From Vulcanimicrobiota bacterium (GTDB lineage Bacteria > Vulcanimicrobiota > Vulcanimicrobiia > Vulcanimicrobiales > Vulcanimicrobiaceae), in NCBI GenBank assembly GCA_027306845.1, contig DAHUYY010000052.1, positions 1 through 10,394 of the forward strand: a DNA stretch of 10,394 bases, read 5' to 3'. The notes under the pieces were generated by a model. The model ran no database searches, was not told where the DNA came from, and saw only the letters and a program-made list of their open reading frames with translations. Positions 1 through 6,453 of this stretch are shown here, piece by piece. Numbering within the stretch: position 1 is the stretch's first letter; every line of letters starts with the position of its first letter. A program made the translations under genes and the position numbers.

Positions 1-760
1 GCTCGCTTCCCGCGATTGCAAGGAGGCTGCCCGCCGAGCGTTTATCGGCGCGTGCGTCGCGCGTCGGCATCGCCGCATGCGCGCTCGCGCTATCGAACGT
101 AACGAAGCGCGCCGGAATCGTTGCGAGCAGATCGGCCGGGAAACCGATATCGGCGAGGACGAGCTTGCCGACGTATGCGCGCGCCGGGTCGAGAAGATGC
201 GCCGGAACGAGCGCTCCTAGCGCGACGGTGAGGTGCGCGCGGATCGCGCTGCCCGGAACCGCGCCGCTTCCCGCTTCGAGACCGGTCGGCAGATCGATAG
301 CGACGCAGGGAATCGCACGCGCTCCTACCGCCGCGATCGCGGCGCAGACCGTCGCATCGAGCGGAAGCCGCGCGCCCGAACCGTAGAGCCCGTCGACGAA
401 AAGTTCCGCGCGGGCAAGCGCGTTGTCGCGTGCGTCGATATCCTCCCACGCAATCGTGCGAACCCCCGACTGCAGCGCCCGCTCTTCGGCGTCGACGCGC
501 GCTGCCGAGCGCTTGCCGGTGGGGAGCGCGAGCACGACGCGTTCGTGATGCTTCTCCAACGAGGCGAGCGCCGCGAACGCATCGCCGCCGTTATTTCCTG
601 GGCCCGCGAGCGCGAGCACGCGTCCGCCGCGCGGCAACAACTCATCGATACAGGCCGCTACGCGCAGGCCGGCGGTGCGCATGAGTTCGATTTCGCCGAT
701 ACGCTCGCAGGATGCGAGATCGAGCGAGCGGAGTTGCTCGGGAAGCAGAACGGGGATCAT
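1..760 (-). CDS. nnrE: Bifunctional NAD(P)H-hydrate epimerase / dehydratase (NnrE-NnrD), 3' part missing
   Basis: The gene reads on the minus strand from ATG at 760-758 and stays open to the left edge, giving 253 residues. Residues 1 to about 225 match the YjeF N-terminal (NnrE) domain: the nucleotide-binding motif GPGNNGGDA is at 53-61, the VDGLYGSG segment at 122-129, and the IDLPTGLEAGSG catalytic-Asp region at 155-166. The last residues, RSAGSLLAIAGS, resemble the start of the NnrD kinase-like domain, so the full gene probably encodes the usual fused enzyme of about 480-500 residues. By family knowledge it repairs hydrated NADH and NADPH: NnrE interconverts the R and S epimers, and NnrD dehydrates the S form with ADP. 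Its ATG overlaps the acpS stop as ATGA, so the two are probably translationally coupled. The NnrE assignment is firm; the NnrD part rests on about 12 residues. Confidence 0.9.
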   Translation of the reverse strand, partial: MIPVLLPEQLRSLDLASCERIGEIELMRTAGLRVAACIDELLPRGGRVLALAGPGNNGGDAFAALASLEKHHERVVLALPTGKRSAARVDAEERALQSGVRTIAWEDIDARDNALARAELFVDGLYGSGARLPLDATVCAAIAAVGARAIPCVAIDLPTGLEAGSGAVPGSAIRAHLTVALGALVPAHLLDPARAYVGKLVLADIGFPADLLATIPARFVTFDSASAHAAMPTRDARADKRSAGSLLAIAGSE

Positions 761-1119
761 CGTTCGAAGATGACGACGGCGGCTGCGGTCGTCGCAGTGT
801 GGGTGATCGTCAGATGGATGCGTGCGATCGCGCGCTCTTCGAAGAGCGTGCGCGCGGCACCGTGCAGGAAGATCGTCGGCCTTCCGCTCGGTTCGTGCCC
901 GACTTCAACATCGCGCCACGGAACGGCGTGCCCGAATGCTTTACGCGCCGCTTCTTTTGCCGCGAAGAAGCCGGCGAGTCGCTCGGGCCAATTGCGCTTG
1001 CGCATCGCATAGCTCATCTCTGCTTCCGTATAAACCTTGCGCGCGAACGCCGCGCGCGTCCGTTCGTCGAAACGATAGCGCTCGACCTCGGCGAGGTCGA
1101 TCCCCAAACCAACGATCAT
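757..1119 (-). CDS. acpS: Holo-[acyl-carrier-protein] synthase (AcpS)
   Basis: This 120-residue protein is the normal length for AcpS, which transfers 4'-phosphopantetheine from CoA to the serine of acyl carrier protein and so activates fatty acid synthesis in the cytosol. The N-terminal GLGIDLAEVER motif carries the Mg-binding Asp8. FFAAKEAARKAFG in the middle is the classic F(A/S)xKEAxxKAxG signature with its metal-binding Glu. The C-terminal strand ITHTATTAAAVVI replaces the common SxSH pattern but keeps the His. The start ATG at 1119-1117 is preceded by GGGGAAGG at a workable distance. The stop overlaps the nnrE ATG; acpS next to a YjeF-family gene is a common bacterial arrangement. The promoter should lie in the short gap shared with the divergent gene starting at 1188. 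Confidence 0.96.
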   Translation of the reverse strand: MIVGLGIDLAEVERYRFDERTRAAFARKVYTEAEMSYAMRKRNWPERLAGFFAAKEAARKAFGHAVPWRDVEVGHEPSGRPTIFLHGAARTLFEERAIARIHLTITHTATTAAAVVIFER

Positions 1120-1187
1120 CGTTCAGCCTTCCCCGCCGCCGACAAGTTTTCCGGTAGGGAGTGACGAATAGCGGCCGACGAAGGAGC

Positions 1188-1724
1188 ATGGCAAAAATCA
1201 TTCGTTTGATCCCGGTGAACACCGTTGACGCGCGCCTTGCCGATCGGCTCGCGGTCTGCATCGAAGAGCGCTTTCTGACCGGCGTCCGTATCGAACGCTC
1301 GCTGGCGCTTCCGCGCACCGCGCTCAATGCGACGCGCAACCAGCTCTTTGCACCGACGCTCTACGCTCGCATTATCAAAGGTTTTCCGGGGCAGGAGGGC
1401 CTTGCGCTCGCCGTCACCGAGTACGATTGCTACAAGACCTCGCAGCGCTACCTCTTCGCCGATGCCGACGCGAACGCCGGGACCGGCGTCGTCGCGCTCC
1501 ATCGCCTCCGCCCCGAGTTCTACGGGGAGGAGCCCGATGCCAACCTCCTCTTTCAGCGCGTCCTCAAGGAATCGGTCTATGCGCTCGGCCGCGCGATGGG
1601 GCTGCGGAGCTGCCATTCGCCGCGTTGTGCCATGCATGCGACCAGCTCGGTCTTCGAAACCGATTCGAAGTCGCCGAACCTCTGCGAGGCCTGTCTCGGG
1701 AGAATAAGTCGGGCGCGGCAGTAA
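1188..1724 (+). CDS. Archaemetzincin-like protein lacking the catalytic zinc site
   Basis: The 178-residue product has the fold signature of archaemetzincins (peptidase family M54): an N-terminal strand IIRLIPV, the central VTEYDCY and VVALHRLRPEFYG segments, and the C-terminal metal-binding region. In active members the core reads HELGHxxGLxHC followed by CxM and CxxC. Here it reads YALGRAMGLRSC (131-142), so both helix histidines, the catalytic Glu and the third His are Tyr, Arg, Ala and Ser. The second, structural zinc site is kept: Cys142, Cys147, Met149, Cys166 and Cys169. Peptidase activity is therefore unlikely, and a binding or structural role is more plausible. Non-proteolytic members of this family have been noted before, for example in Methanopyrus. 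ATG at 1188 fits the family N-terminus; AAGGAG at 1181-1186 lies only one base before it, so GTG at 1161 (nine extra residues) remains an alternative. Confidence 0.82.
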   Translation: MAKIIRLIPVNTVDARLADRLAVCIEERFLTGVRIERSLALPRTALNATRNQLFAPTLYARIIKGFPGQEGLALAVTEYDCYKTSQRYLFADADANAGTGVVALHRLRPEFYGEEPDANLLFQRVLKESVYALGRAMGLRSCHSPRCAMHATSSVFETDSKSPNLCEACLGRISRARQ

Positions 1725-1775
1725 AAGTCGCTTCGCAAGGCTAAAGAAGCGCGAAAGAAGGCCAGCGCCAGCGCC

Positions 1776-1784
1776 AGAGGAGGT
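1776..1784 (+). promoter_or_regulatory. Ribosome binding site of the chemotaxis protein gene
   Basis: AGAGGAGGT is a near-perfect Shine-Dalgarno sequence, stronger than at most other genes here. It lies 12 bases before the GTG at 1797, which is somewhat long. An in-frame TAG at 1788 rules out any start between the two, so GTG 1797 is the first possible start. ATG 1821 is the only other plausible one, but it is further away. Confidence 0.6.
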
Positions 1785-1796
1785 TCCTAGGTCGTC

Positions 1797-3479
1797 GTGC
1801 TCTATGCGAAAATTGCGGCAATGCGTTCGCGCTTCGGGCTGCCGGCGCGGATCGGGATCGCTGCAATTGCGGCGCTCGTCGCCGGGCTCGCGGCGTGGTA
1901 TGGAAACGCCGTTGCCATTGAAGTGCTCCTCCTTGGGATCGTCGCAATCGGGGCGGCCTTCGTCGGCGTTCCGATCGGCTCGCTGCTTGCCGTAGCGGTC
2001 GCACTCGTCGATTACTGGGCGCGCCACGCCCATCACAGCCACCAAGCGATCTCCGGCAGCGTGCTGCTCGGCGTCGTCGGCCTCGCCGTTAGTTTCCTTT
2101 TTGCCGGCGAGATCTCGCGCGTCGATAGCGCGGAGGATTTCGAACCCGGGCAATACGCGTTCCGCAGCGCGACCGTCTCGCGCCCCGCACTGCCGCGCGG
2201 CGAATCCGCCGAGGTGCGTTCGGGCGTTGCGACGCTCGCGGCGAGCATCCGCGAAGTCTCCGGCGGCGACTTCACGAAAAACATCGCTTCCCCCGATGCA
2301 GCGCTCGGCGAACTCGCCGTCGCGCTCAATAAACTCATCTTCGGCCTGCGTGAGTTCTTCCGCGAACTCCACCAGAATTCGGCGAATCTCGGTGCCTCCG
2401 GCGCCGAGTTGCGTTCGACCGCTTCGACGGCGCTCGCGGTTATCGAGGGCGCCTCGGTCGCGCAAGGTCAACTCGATGAAGGCATTAACGAACAGTCGCG
2501 AATCGTCGACCAAGCGACGGTGAAGGTGCGCGCGCTCACCGATGCGATTGCATCGATCGCCGCAGCGGCAGAAGAGCAAACGCGCAGCCTCGACGAGACT
2601 GCGCTCTCCGTATCGAACATGGCGAGCTCCATCGAGCAGGTAACCGCGCAAGTCGATTCCCTATCCTCGATCTCGACGGAGATGTCGCAGACCGCCGCGG
2701 GCGGCGGCACCGCGATCGAGACGATCGTCGCCGGTATGCAATCGATTCGCTCGACGATTAACGAACTCGCCGGCGATATCCGGCAACTCGGCAGTAACTC
2801 CGAACAGATCGGCGACATCGTCAAGGTGATCGACCGTATCGCCGAACAGACGAACTTGCTCGCACTCAACGCCGCTATCGAAGCGGCGCGTGCCGGCGAG
2901 CACGGACGCGGTTTCGCCGTCGTCGCAAGTGAAATTCGCAAACTCGCCGATGGGAGCGTCTCGGCAACCAAGGAGATCGCCGGCCATATCAGCTCGACGC
3001 AGGCCGTTATCTCCGAGGTCGTCGATGCGATGGATCGCCTGACCGAACGCGTTGAAGAGAACGTCAACAGCACCAACTCGGCCTCCGGGGCGCTGCAGGC
3101 CATCGTCCACGCCGTTCTCGCCGCCAACCAACAGATCGGTGAGATTAGTTCGGTTGCGCGCGCGATGAGTTCGAATTCCTACCAAGTCATTCGATCGATC
3201 GAAGAGATCACCAAGTCCGTTGCGTTAAACATGCAGGCAACCGGATCGATGCAGAGCCAGTCCGACGATGTCAATAAGGCGTTCTCCGATATCTCTTCGA
3301 TCTCGGCTCAGAATGCTTCGTCGGTCGAAGTGCTGACGTACGTTAATAAAGAGGTAACCGATAGCGCACAACGGATCCTGACGTCGCTCGACGGCATGAC
3401 CGCCGGGATGAAACAGATGGACGAACGACTGAACCACTTCAAAGTGAGCGACTCAACGACGGAGGGAATCGGCGAATGA
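1797..3479 (+). CDS. Methyl-accepting chemotaxis protein without an extracytoplasmic sensor domain
   Basis: This 560-residue protein starts with about four closely spaced hydrophobic helices (roughly 19-35, 38-56, 57-74 and 86-104) joined by short loops, so no ligand-binding ectodomain fits. A HAMP-like stretch follows around 147-190 (GGDFTKNI, LGELAVALNKLI), then a long Ala/Ser/Glu-rich coiled coil. The signalling hairpin tip is unmistakable at about 348-385: IAEQTNLLALNAAIEAARAG, then EHGRGFAVVASEIRKLAD. This tip binds CheA and CheW in all MCPs. Gln/Glu pairs in the flanking helices could serve as methylation sites, but I cannot assign them. No CheR-binding pentapeptide is visible at the C-terminus. 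The TGA overlaps the ATG of the Cache sensor gene (ATGA), implying translational coupling and joint function. It should act at the membrane, controlling motility through CheA/CheY, whose genes are not in this window. Confidence 0.93.
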   Translation: MLYAKIAAMRSRFGLPARIGIAAIAALVAGLAAWYGNAVAIEVLLLGIVAIGAAFVGVPIGSLLAVAVALVDYWARHAHHSHQAISGSVLLGVVGLAVSFLFAGEISRVDSAEDFEPGQYAFRSATVSRPALPRGESAEVRSGVATLAASIREVSGGDFTKNIASPDAALGELAVALNKLIFGLREFFRELHQNSANLGASGAELRSTASTALAVIEGASVAQGQLDEGINEQSRIVDQATVKVRALTDAIASIAAAAEEQTRSLDETALSVSNMASSIEQVTAQVDSLSSISTEMSQTAAGGGTAIETIVAGMQSIRSTINELAGDIRQLGSNSEQIGDIVKVIDRIAEQTNLLALNAAIEAARAGEHGRGFAVVASEIRKLADGSVSATKEIAGHISSTQAVISEVVDAMDRLTERVEENVNSTNSASGALQAIVHAVLAANQQIGEISSVARAMSSNSYQVIRSIEEITKSVALNMQATGSMQSQSDDVNKAFSDISSISAQNASSVEVLTYVNKEVTDSAQRILTSLDGMTAGMKQMDERLNHFKVSDSTTEGIGE

Positions 3480-4810
3480 AAATGACGTTACGCGTCAGAT
3501 TGCTCGGCACCATCATCGGTGCCGTGGTGCTATTTTTCCTAGTAAGCGTCATCGCGACTCGGGTCGTGTTGCAACGCGATCTTTTTAACCTTGGCAAGAG
3601 CGAGGTGACGAACGGCGCCGGTGCGTTTAGCGGATACTGGAACTCGCATCGCGATCTCATCAAGCTCCTCGTCTCGCAGGATGCTGCATCGAGCGCGCTG
3701 CTGAAAGCCGTGCAATCGCACGATGCGGCGCAGTTGCAGGATCAGCTTGCGAATATCGCTCGAACCTCGAACCTTTCATTCCTCACCGTCGTCGACGCAA
3801 ACGGAAAAGTACTCGCGCGTGCGAACGGGATGCAACCCGGCTCGCTCGCAAGCGAAAGCATCGTCGCGCGTGCGCTCACCGGCGAAACGGTCAGCACCGC
3901 CGCGATTCTCACCAAGAAAGAACTCGCCGCCGAAGGGCTCGCGCTCCAGGCGCAAATGACGATTACCAATGCCGAGGGCGCGGCCGCCGGCACGTCGACC
4001 TCGGGGCTTGCGCTCGTTGCAGCGGCGCCGATGAGCGACGCCGCCGACCGCACCATCGGCGCGGTGTACGGCGGAGTTTTGCTCAATCACGCCTACGATA
4101 TCGTCGATCAAAGCACGAAAGCGCTCGGCGGAAAGACCGCGATTTTGCAAGGCGACGTTATCGTCTCCAGCAACATCAAGACCAAGCAAGGGTTGCGCGA
4201 AGTCGACCGTCAGGTGCACGATGCGAAGACCGTCGTTGCAACCGGTACGCCGTTTACCGGCACCGAGCGGATCGGTCCGATCGACTACATCGCGCATATC
4301 GATCCAATTCTCAACGATCAGAGTAAGGTGGTCGGAGCGCTCTGGTACGGTATCCCGCGCGCGCAGATTACCGGCATCATCGCCCACACCACCAACACGC
4401 TGCTCTTCTGGGGATTGCTCGCGATGATTCTCGCGCTCTTCCTCGCGATTCCCATCGTGGAGCGGCTCTCGAAGCACCTCGCAACGCGCAGCAAACAGGT
4501 GCGTACCGCCGCGAAGGAACTCGGCGTGGTTATCGTCGGCAGCGAAGTCTCGGGCGATCACGTCGCTCAGACGAAGACGACGATTGAAAAGAGCGGTGCG
4601 ATTATCGACGAGTTGGCGAAGGCGGGCGACGCGAGCGGAAAGCTCGCTCAACTCAAGAGCCTCAACGACGAGGCGCTCGGCGACGTCATCGTCATCGATA
4701 CGCTCTCCCAAGAGATGAGTTCGCGGATGAAACAGGCCGTCGATCGCGTCTCGGAGCTCAACGAGGTTGCGGGCGGCCTGAACGAACTCGTCACGGGTGA
4801 GCAGAGCTAA
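3476..4810 (+). CDS. Membrane-anchored Cache-domain sensor lacking an MCP signalling domain
   Basis: The 444-residue product has one membrane helix at about 9-31, an extracytoplasmic region at about 32-306, a second helix at about 307-327 and a cytoplasmic tail to 444. The outer region looks like a Cache-type ligand sensor: LTVVDANGKVLARA (103-116) is a typical Cache strand pair, and IGPIDYIAHIDPI followed by VVGALWYGIP (266-294) matches the distal repeat seen in Cache-containing chemoreceptors. The tail is mostly helical (for example SSRMKQAVDRVSELNEV) but lacks the EQTNLLALNAAIEAARAGE tip, a kinase, a GGDEF or any other output domain. It overlaps the upstream MCP gene by four bases, so the most likely role is to supply the ligand-sensing half of a two-subunit receptor. 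The ligand is unknown; family members bind small organic acids, amino acids and similar compounds. The domain call is moderate, made by eye. Confidence 0.8.
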   Translation: MKMTLRVRLLGTIIGAVVLFFLVSVIATRVVLQRDLFNLGKSEVTNGAGAFSGYWNSHRDLIKLLVSQDAASSALLKAVQSHDAAQLQDQLANIARTSNLSFLTVVDANGKVLARANGMQPGSLASESIVARALTGETVSTAAILTKKELAAEGLALQAQMTITNAEGAAAGTSTSGLALVAAAPMSDAADRTIGAVYGGVLLNHAYDIVDQSTKALGGKTAILQGDVIVSSNIKTKQGLREVDRQVHDAKTVVATGTPFTGTERIGPIDYIAHIDPILNDQSKVVGALWYGIPRAQITGIIAHTTNTLLFWGLLAMILALFLAIPIVERLSKHLATRSKQVRTAAKELGVVIVGSEVSGDHVAQTKTTIEKSGAIIDELAKAGDASGKLAQLKSLNDEALGDVIVIDTLSQEMSSRMKQAVDRVSELNEVAGGLNELVTGEQS

Positions 4811-4933
4811 TGTGCCGCCCCGTGCCTCGTTGCTCGTCGGTCACAACGCTCCGGCGTTACTCCCTCTTCGCGCCTAACCCCGAGGAAAAATCCCTCGTCG
4901 GGTCCGCTCGCGCGGCGTACGGCGCGGCGCATT

Positions 4934-4940
4934 AGGCGGA
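4934..4940 (+). promoter_or_regulatory. Ribosome binding site of the DUF3343 gene
   Basis: AGGCGGA lies six bases before the ATG at 4947 and is an acceptable Shine-Dalgarno site that fixes this start. The 136-base gap before the gene (4811-4946) shows no convincing promoter. Confidence 0.45.
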
Positions 4941-4946
4941 ATTACT

Positions 4947-5162
4947 ATGGCCGATATCGTCCTCTTCTTTGCTAGTAACGCCGATACGATGATCGCGACG
5001 AAAGCGCTCAAGGATGCAGGCGTTACCTCGAAGATGATCCCGCGCCCGGCGGGGGTCGCTACGGAGGCGAACCTCTGCTTGAGTATCGACGCGTCGGTGG
5101 AGAGTTCGGCAAAGAGCGCTCTCGCCGGCGCCGGCGTCAACCTCGGCGGTGTATCGAAGTAG
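4947..5162 (+). CDS. DUF3343 family small protein (putative Se/S carrier-like)
   Basis: This 71-residue protein resembles the DUF3343 family, which is annotated as putative selenium/sulphur carrier-like. It shows the pattern of an N-terminal strand (IVLFFASNADTMIA), a helix ending KALKDAGVTSKMIPRP, and a second strand-helix unit. The match is to the family rhythm (FxSxxxAxxxxKxLKxAGxxxxxIPxP), not to a catalytic motif. Many members have a conserved Cys-Gly after the IPxPR segment. Here that position appears to be Ala-Asn, and the only cysteine, Cys44, sits about three residues later in NLCLSID, so a carrier function is uncertain. It stands alone, with no selenium-metabolism gene nearby, and its TAG lies two bases from the converging birA stop. 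Confidence 0.65.
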   Translation: MADIVLFFASNADTMIATKALKDAGVTSKMIPRPAGVATEANLCLSIDASVESSAKSALAGAGVNLGGVSK

Positions 5163-5164
5163 CG

Positions 5165-5944
5165 CTACCGAAGCGCGCGCACGTCGCCGAGACCGACTGC
5201 GAGAACCGACCCATCGGAGCGCTCCACGCGGAGCGCTCCGCCCATTTCTAGCCCGAGCGCGCGCGCCTCGAACGGCTCGCTCTCGCCCTCCGGCAGCAAG
5301 CGATAGCGCGTTCCAGGACTTCCCGCTAGCCGCTCCCAGAGCTGGACGAGCTCCGCGGGGCGCTCGAAGGTCGCGAAGAGCGCCTCGGCGCGTTCGAGGA
5401 TGGCGGCGAGGAGATCGGGGCCGGCGACCGGGCGGAGATCGTCGCAGAACGCCGGCGGCGGCGCCACCGCGCGCTCGGCATCGGGGTAGCGCGCCAGGTT
5501 GATGCCGACGCCGCAGCCGACGTAGGCCCGCTCCCCCGCGACGCGCGAGACGGCGAGCATTCCGGCGAGTTTGCGCCCCTCCAACAAGAGATCGTTCGGC
5601 CACTGGGCGCGCGTATGGATCCCGGCCTCGGCGAGAGCACCCTGCACGACGCAGGCACTCCAGAACGGCACCAGCCAGAGCGCCGCGCTCGGAAGCGGCT
5701 CGGGCAGAATCGTCGTGAAGAGGAGTGCGCTCCCCGGCGGGGCGAGCCAGGCGCGCCCTTTGCGCCCCGCCCCCGCGCGCTGGAAACCGGCGACGATGGT
5801 GAGCCCGGCCGAACCGGGCTCGCCGAGTAGCGCGCTTGCATCGCGGTTCGTGCTCTCGGTCTGCTCCCGATAGCGGATCTGCGAGAATCGCGTGCCGGCG
5901 AGCCGGGCGGAGAGGGCGGCGTAGGGATCCTGCGGTTGCTTCAT
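5165..5944 (-). CDS. birA: Biotin-[acetyl-CoA-carboxylase] ligase (BirA, without DNA-binding domain)
   Basis: The 259-residue enzyme activates biotin with ATP to biotinyl-5'-AMP and attaches it to the lysine of the biotin carboxyl carrier protein of acetyl-CoA carboxylase or related carboxylases. TESTN (29-33) begins the substrate pocket. GAGRKGRAW (58-66) is the adenylate-binding loop (GRGRRGRxW in E. coli; the first Arg is Ala here). QWPND (114-118) replaces the usual KWPND, and RKLAGML (124-130) carries the conserved active-site lysine. GCGVGINL (143-150) and a C-terminal SH3-like domain complete the ligase. There is no N-terminal winged helix, so it is a class I ligase that cannot repress biotin genes itself. 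The start at 5944 fits the family, although no good ribosome binding site precedes it. An in-frame ATG at 6073 would add 43 residues without family resemblance and would run into ndk. Confidence 0.94.
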   Translation of the reverse strand: MKQPQDPYAALSARLAGTRFSQIRYREQTESTNRDASALLGEPGSAGLTIVAGFQRAGAGRKGRAWLAPPGSALLFTTILPEPLPSAALWLVPFWSACVVQGALAEAGIHTRAQWPNDLLLEGRKLAGMLAVSRVAGERAYVGCGVGINLARYPDAERAVAPPPAFCDDLRPVAGPDLLAAILERAEALFATFERPAELVQLWERLAGSPGTRYRLLPEGESEPFEARALGLEMGGALRVERSDGSVLAVGLGDVRALR

Positions 5945-5966
5945 CGTCGGCGAGAGGCTTCGACGT

Positions 5967-5988
5967 GCGCTTGGGCGTACCCAAGCGC
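5967..5988. repeat. Perfect inverted repeat between divergent birA and ndk
   Basis: The arms GCGCTTGGG and CCCAAGCGC (9 bp each, perfect) flank a CGTA centre. The repeat ends five bases before the ndk ATG and begins 22 bases from the birA ATG, filling most of the 49-base gap between the two genes. It could be the operator of a dimeric regulator acting on both genes, or a hairpin in one or both 5' leaders. I saw no second copy in the window. Confidence 0.7.
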
Positions 5989-5993
5989 CCGTT

Positions 5994-6449
5994 ATGGCAA
6001 TCGAAAGAACCCTGATTCTCTGTAAGCCCGACGCGGTTTCGCGTGGGCTCGCCGGCGAGATTATCGCTCGCATCGAACGGCGCGGCTACCTCATCGCGGC
6101 GATGAAACTCATGCAGCTCGACGGCGAGCGCGCGCGCAAACACTACGGCGAACATGCCGGCAAACCGTTCTTCCAAGGGCTGGTCGATTTCATCACCAGC
6201 GGCCCCATCGTAGCGATGGCGGTTGAAGGCGACGGCGCGATCGAAGGCTGCCGCCAGATGATGGGCGCAACCAATCCGCTCTCGGCGGCGCCGGGAACGA
6301 TTCGCGCCGACTTCGCGCAAAATATCGGACGCAATCTCGTGCACGGCAGCGATAGCGCCGGCAGCGCCGAGCGGGAGCTCGCGATCTTCTTCGAACCCAA
6401 GGAGTTCGTTTCGCGCAAACACGATCTCGAGCGCTGGATTCGCGAGTAG
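5994..6449 (+). CDS. ndk: Nucleoside diphosphate kinase
   Basis: The 151-residue protein transfers the gamma phosphate from ATP to nucleoside diphosphates by a ping-pong mechanism, keeping NTP and dNTP pools balanced in the cytosol. The N-terminus (ERTLILCKPDAVSRG, 4-18) carries the conserved KPD with Lys11, and RRGYLIAAMKL follows as usual. The active-site segment NLVHGSDS contains the phosphorylated His117. GATNP (91-95) and APGTIRADFA (99-108) are family signatures. The C-terminal E-R-E-L-A-I-F-F motif completes a normal-length protein. ATG 5994 agrees with the family start, but no Shine-Dalgarno site is present: the preceding bases are the end of a perfect inverted repeat. Translation may be leaderless or the site may be structured. 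eno starts four bases after the stop, so the two are probably cotranscribed. Confidence 0.97.
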   Translation: MAIERTLILCKPDAVSRGLAGEIIARIERRGYLIAAMKLMQLDGERARKHYGEHAGKPFFQGLVDFITSGPIVAMAVEGDGAIEGCRQMMGATNPLSAAPGTIRADFAQNIGRNLVHGSDSAGSAERELAIFFEPKEFVSRKHDLERWIRE

Positions 6450-6453
6450 TTCG

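Noticed and set aside
1729..1751. Possible hairpin CGCTTC/GAAGCG between the archaemetzincin and MCP genes
   Set aside because: It has a six-base stem with an 11-base loop and no T-run. The nearby GCCAGC repeats are short and probably chance.
1116..2651. 511-residue minus-strand open frame whose stop overlaps the acpS start
   Set aside because: It lies antisense to the archaemetzincin and MCP genes, which have strong family motifs. Its protein is Arg/Asp/Glu-rich with no recognisable domain, as expected of the antisense frame of GC-rich coding DNA.
4875..4902. Possible hairpin CGAGG/CCTCG after the Cache sensor gene
   Set aside because: The stem is only five base pairs with a bulged extension and no T-tract, so it is too weak to call a terminator.
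5159..5168. Palindrome GTAGCGCTAC holding the stops of both convergent genes
   Set aside because: It is only 10 bp, has no loop and no T-run, so it is not a convincing bidirectional terminator. Two facing TAG codons explain part of the symmetry.
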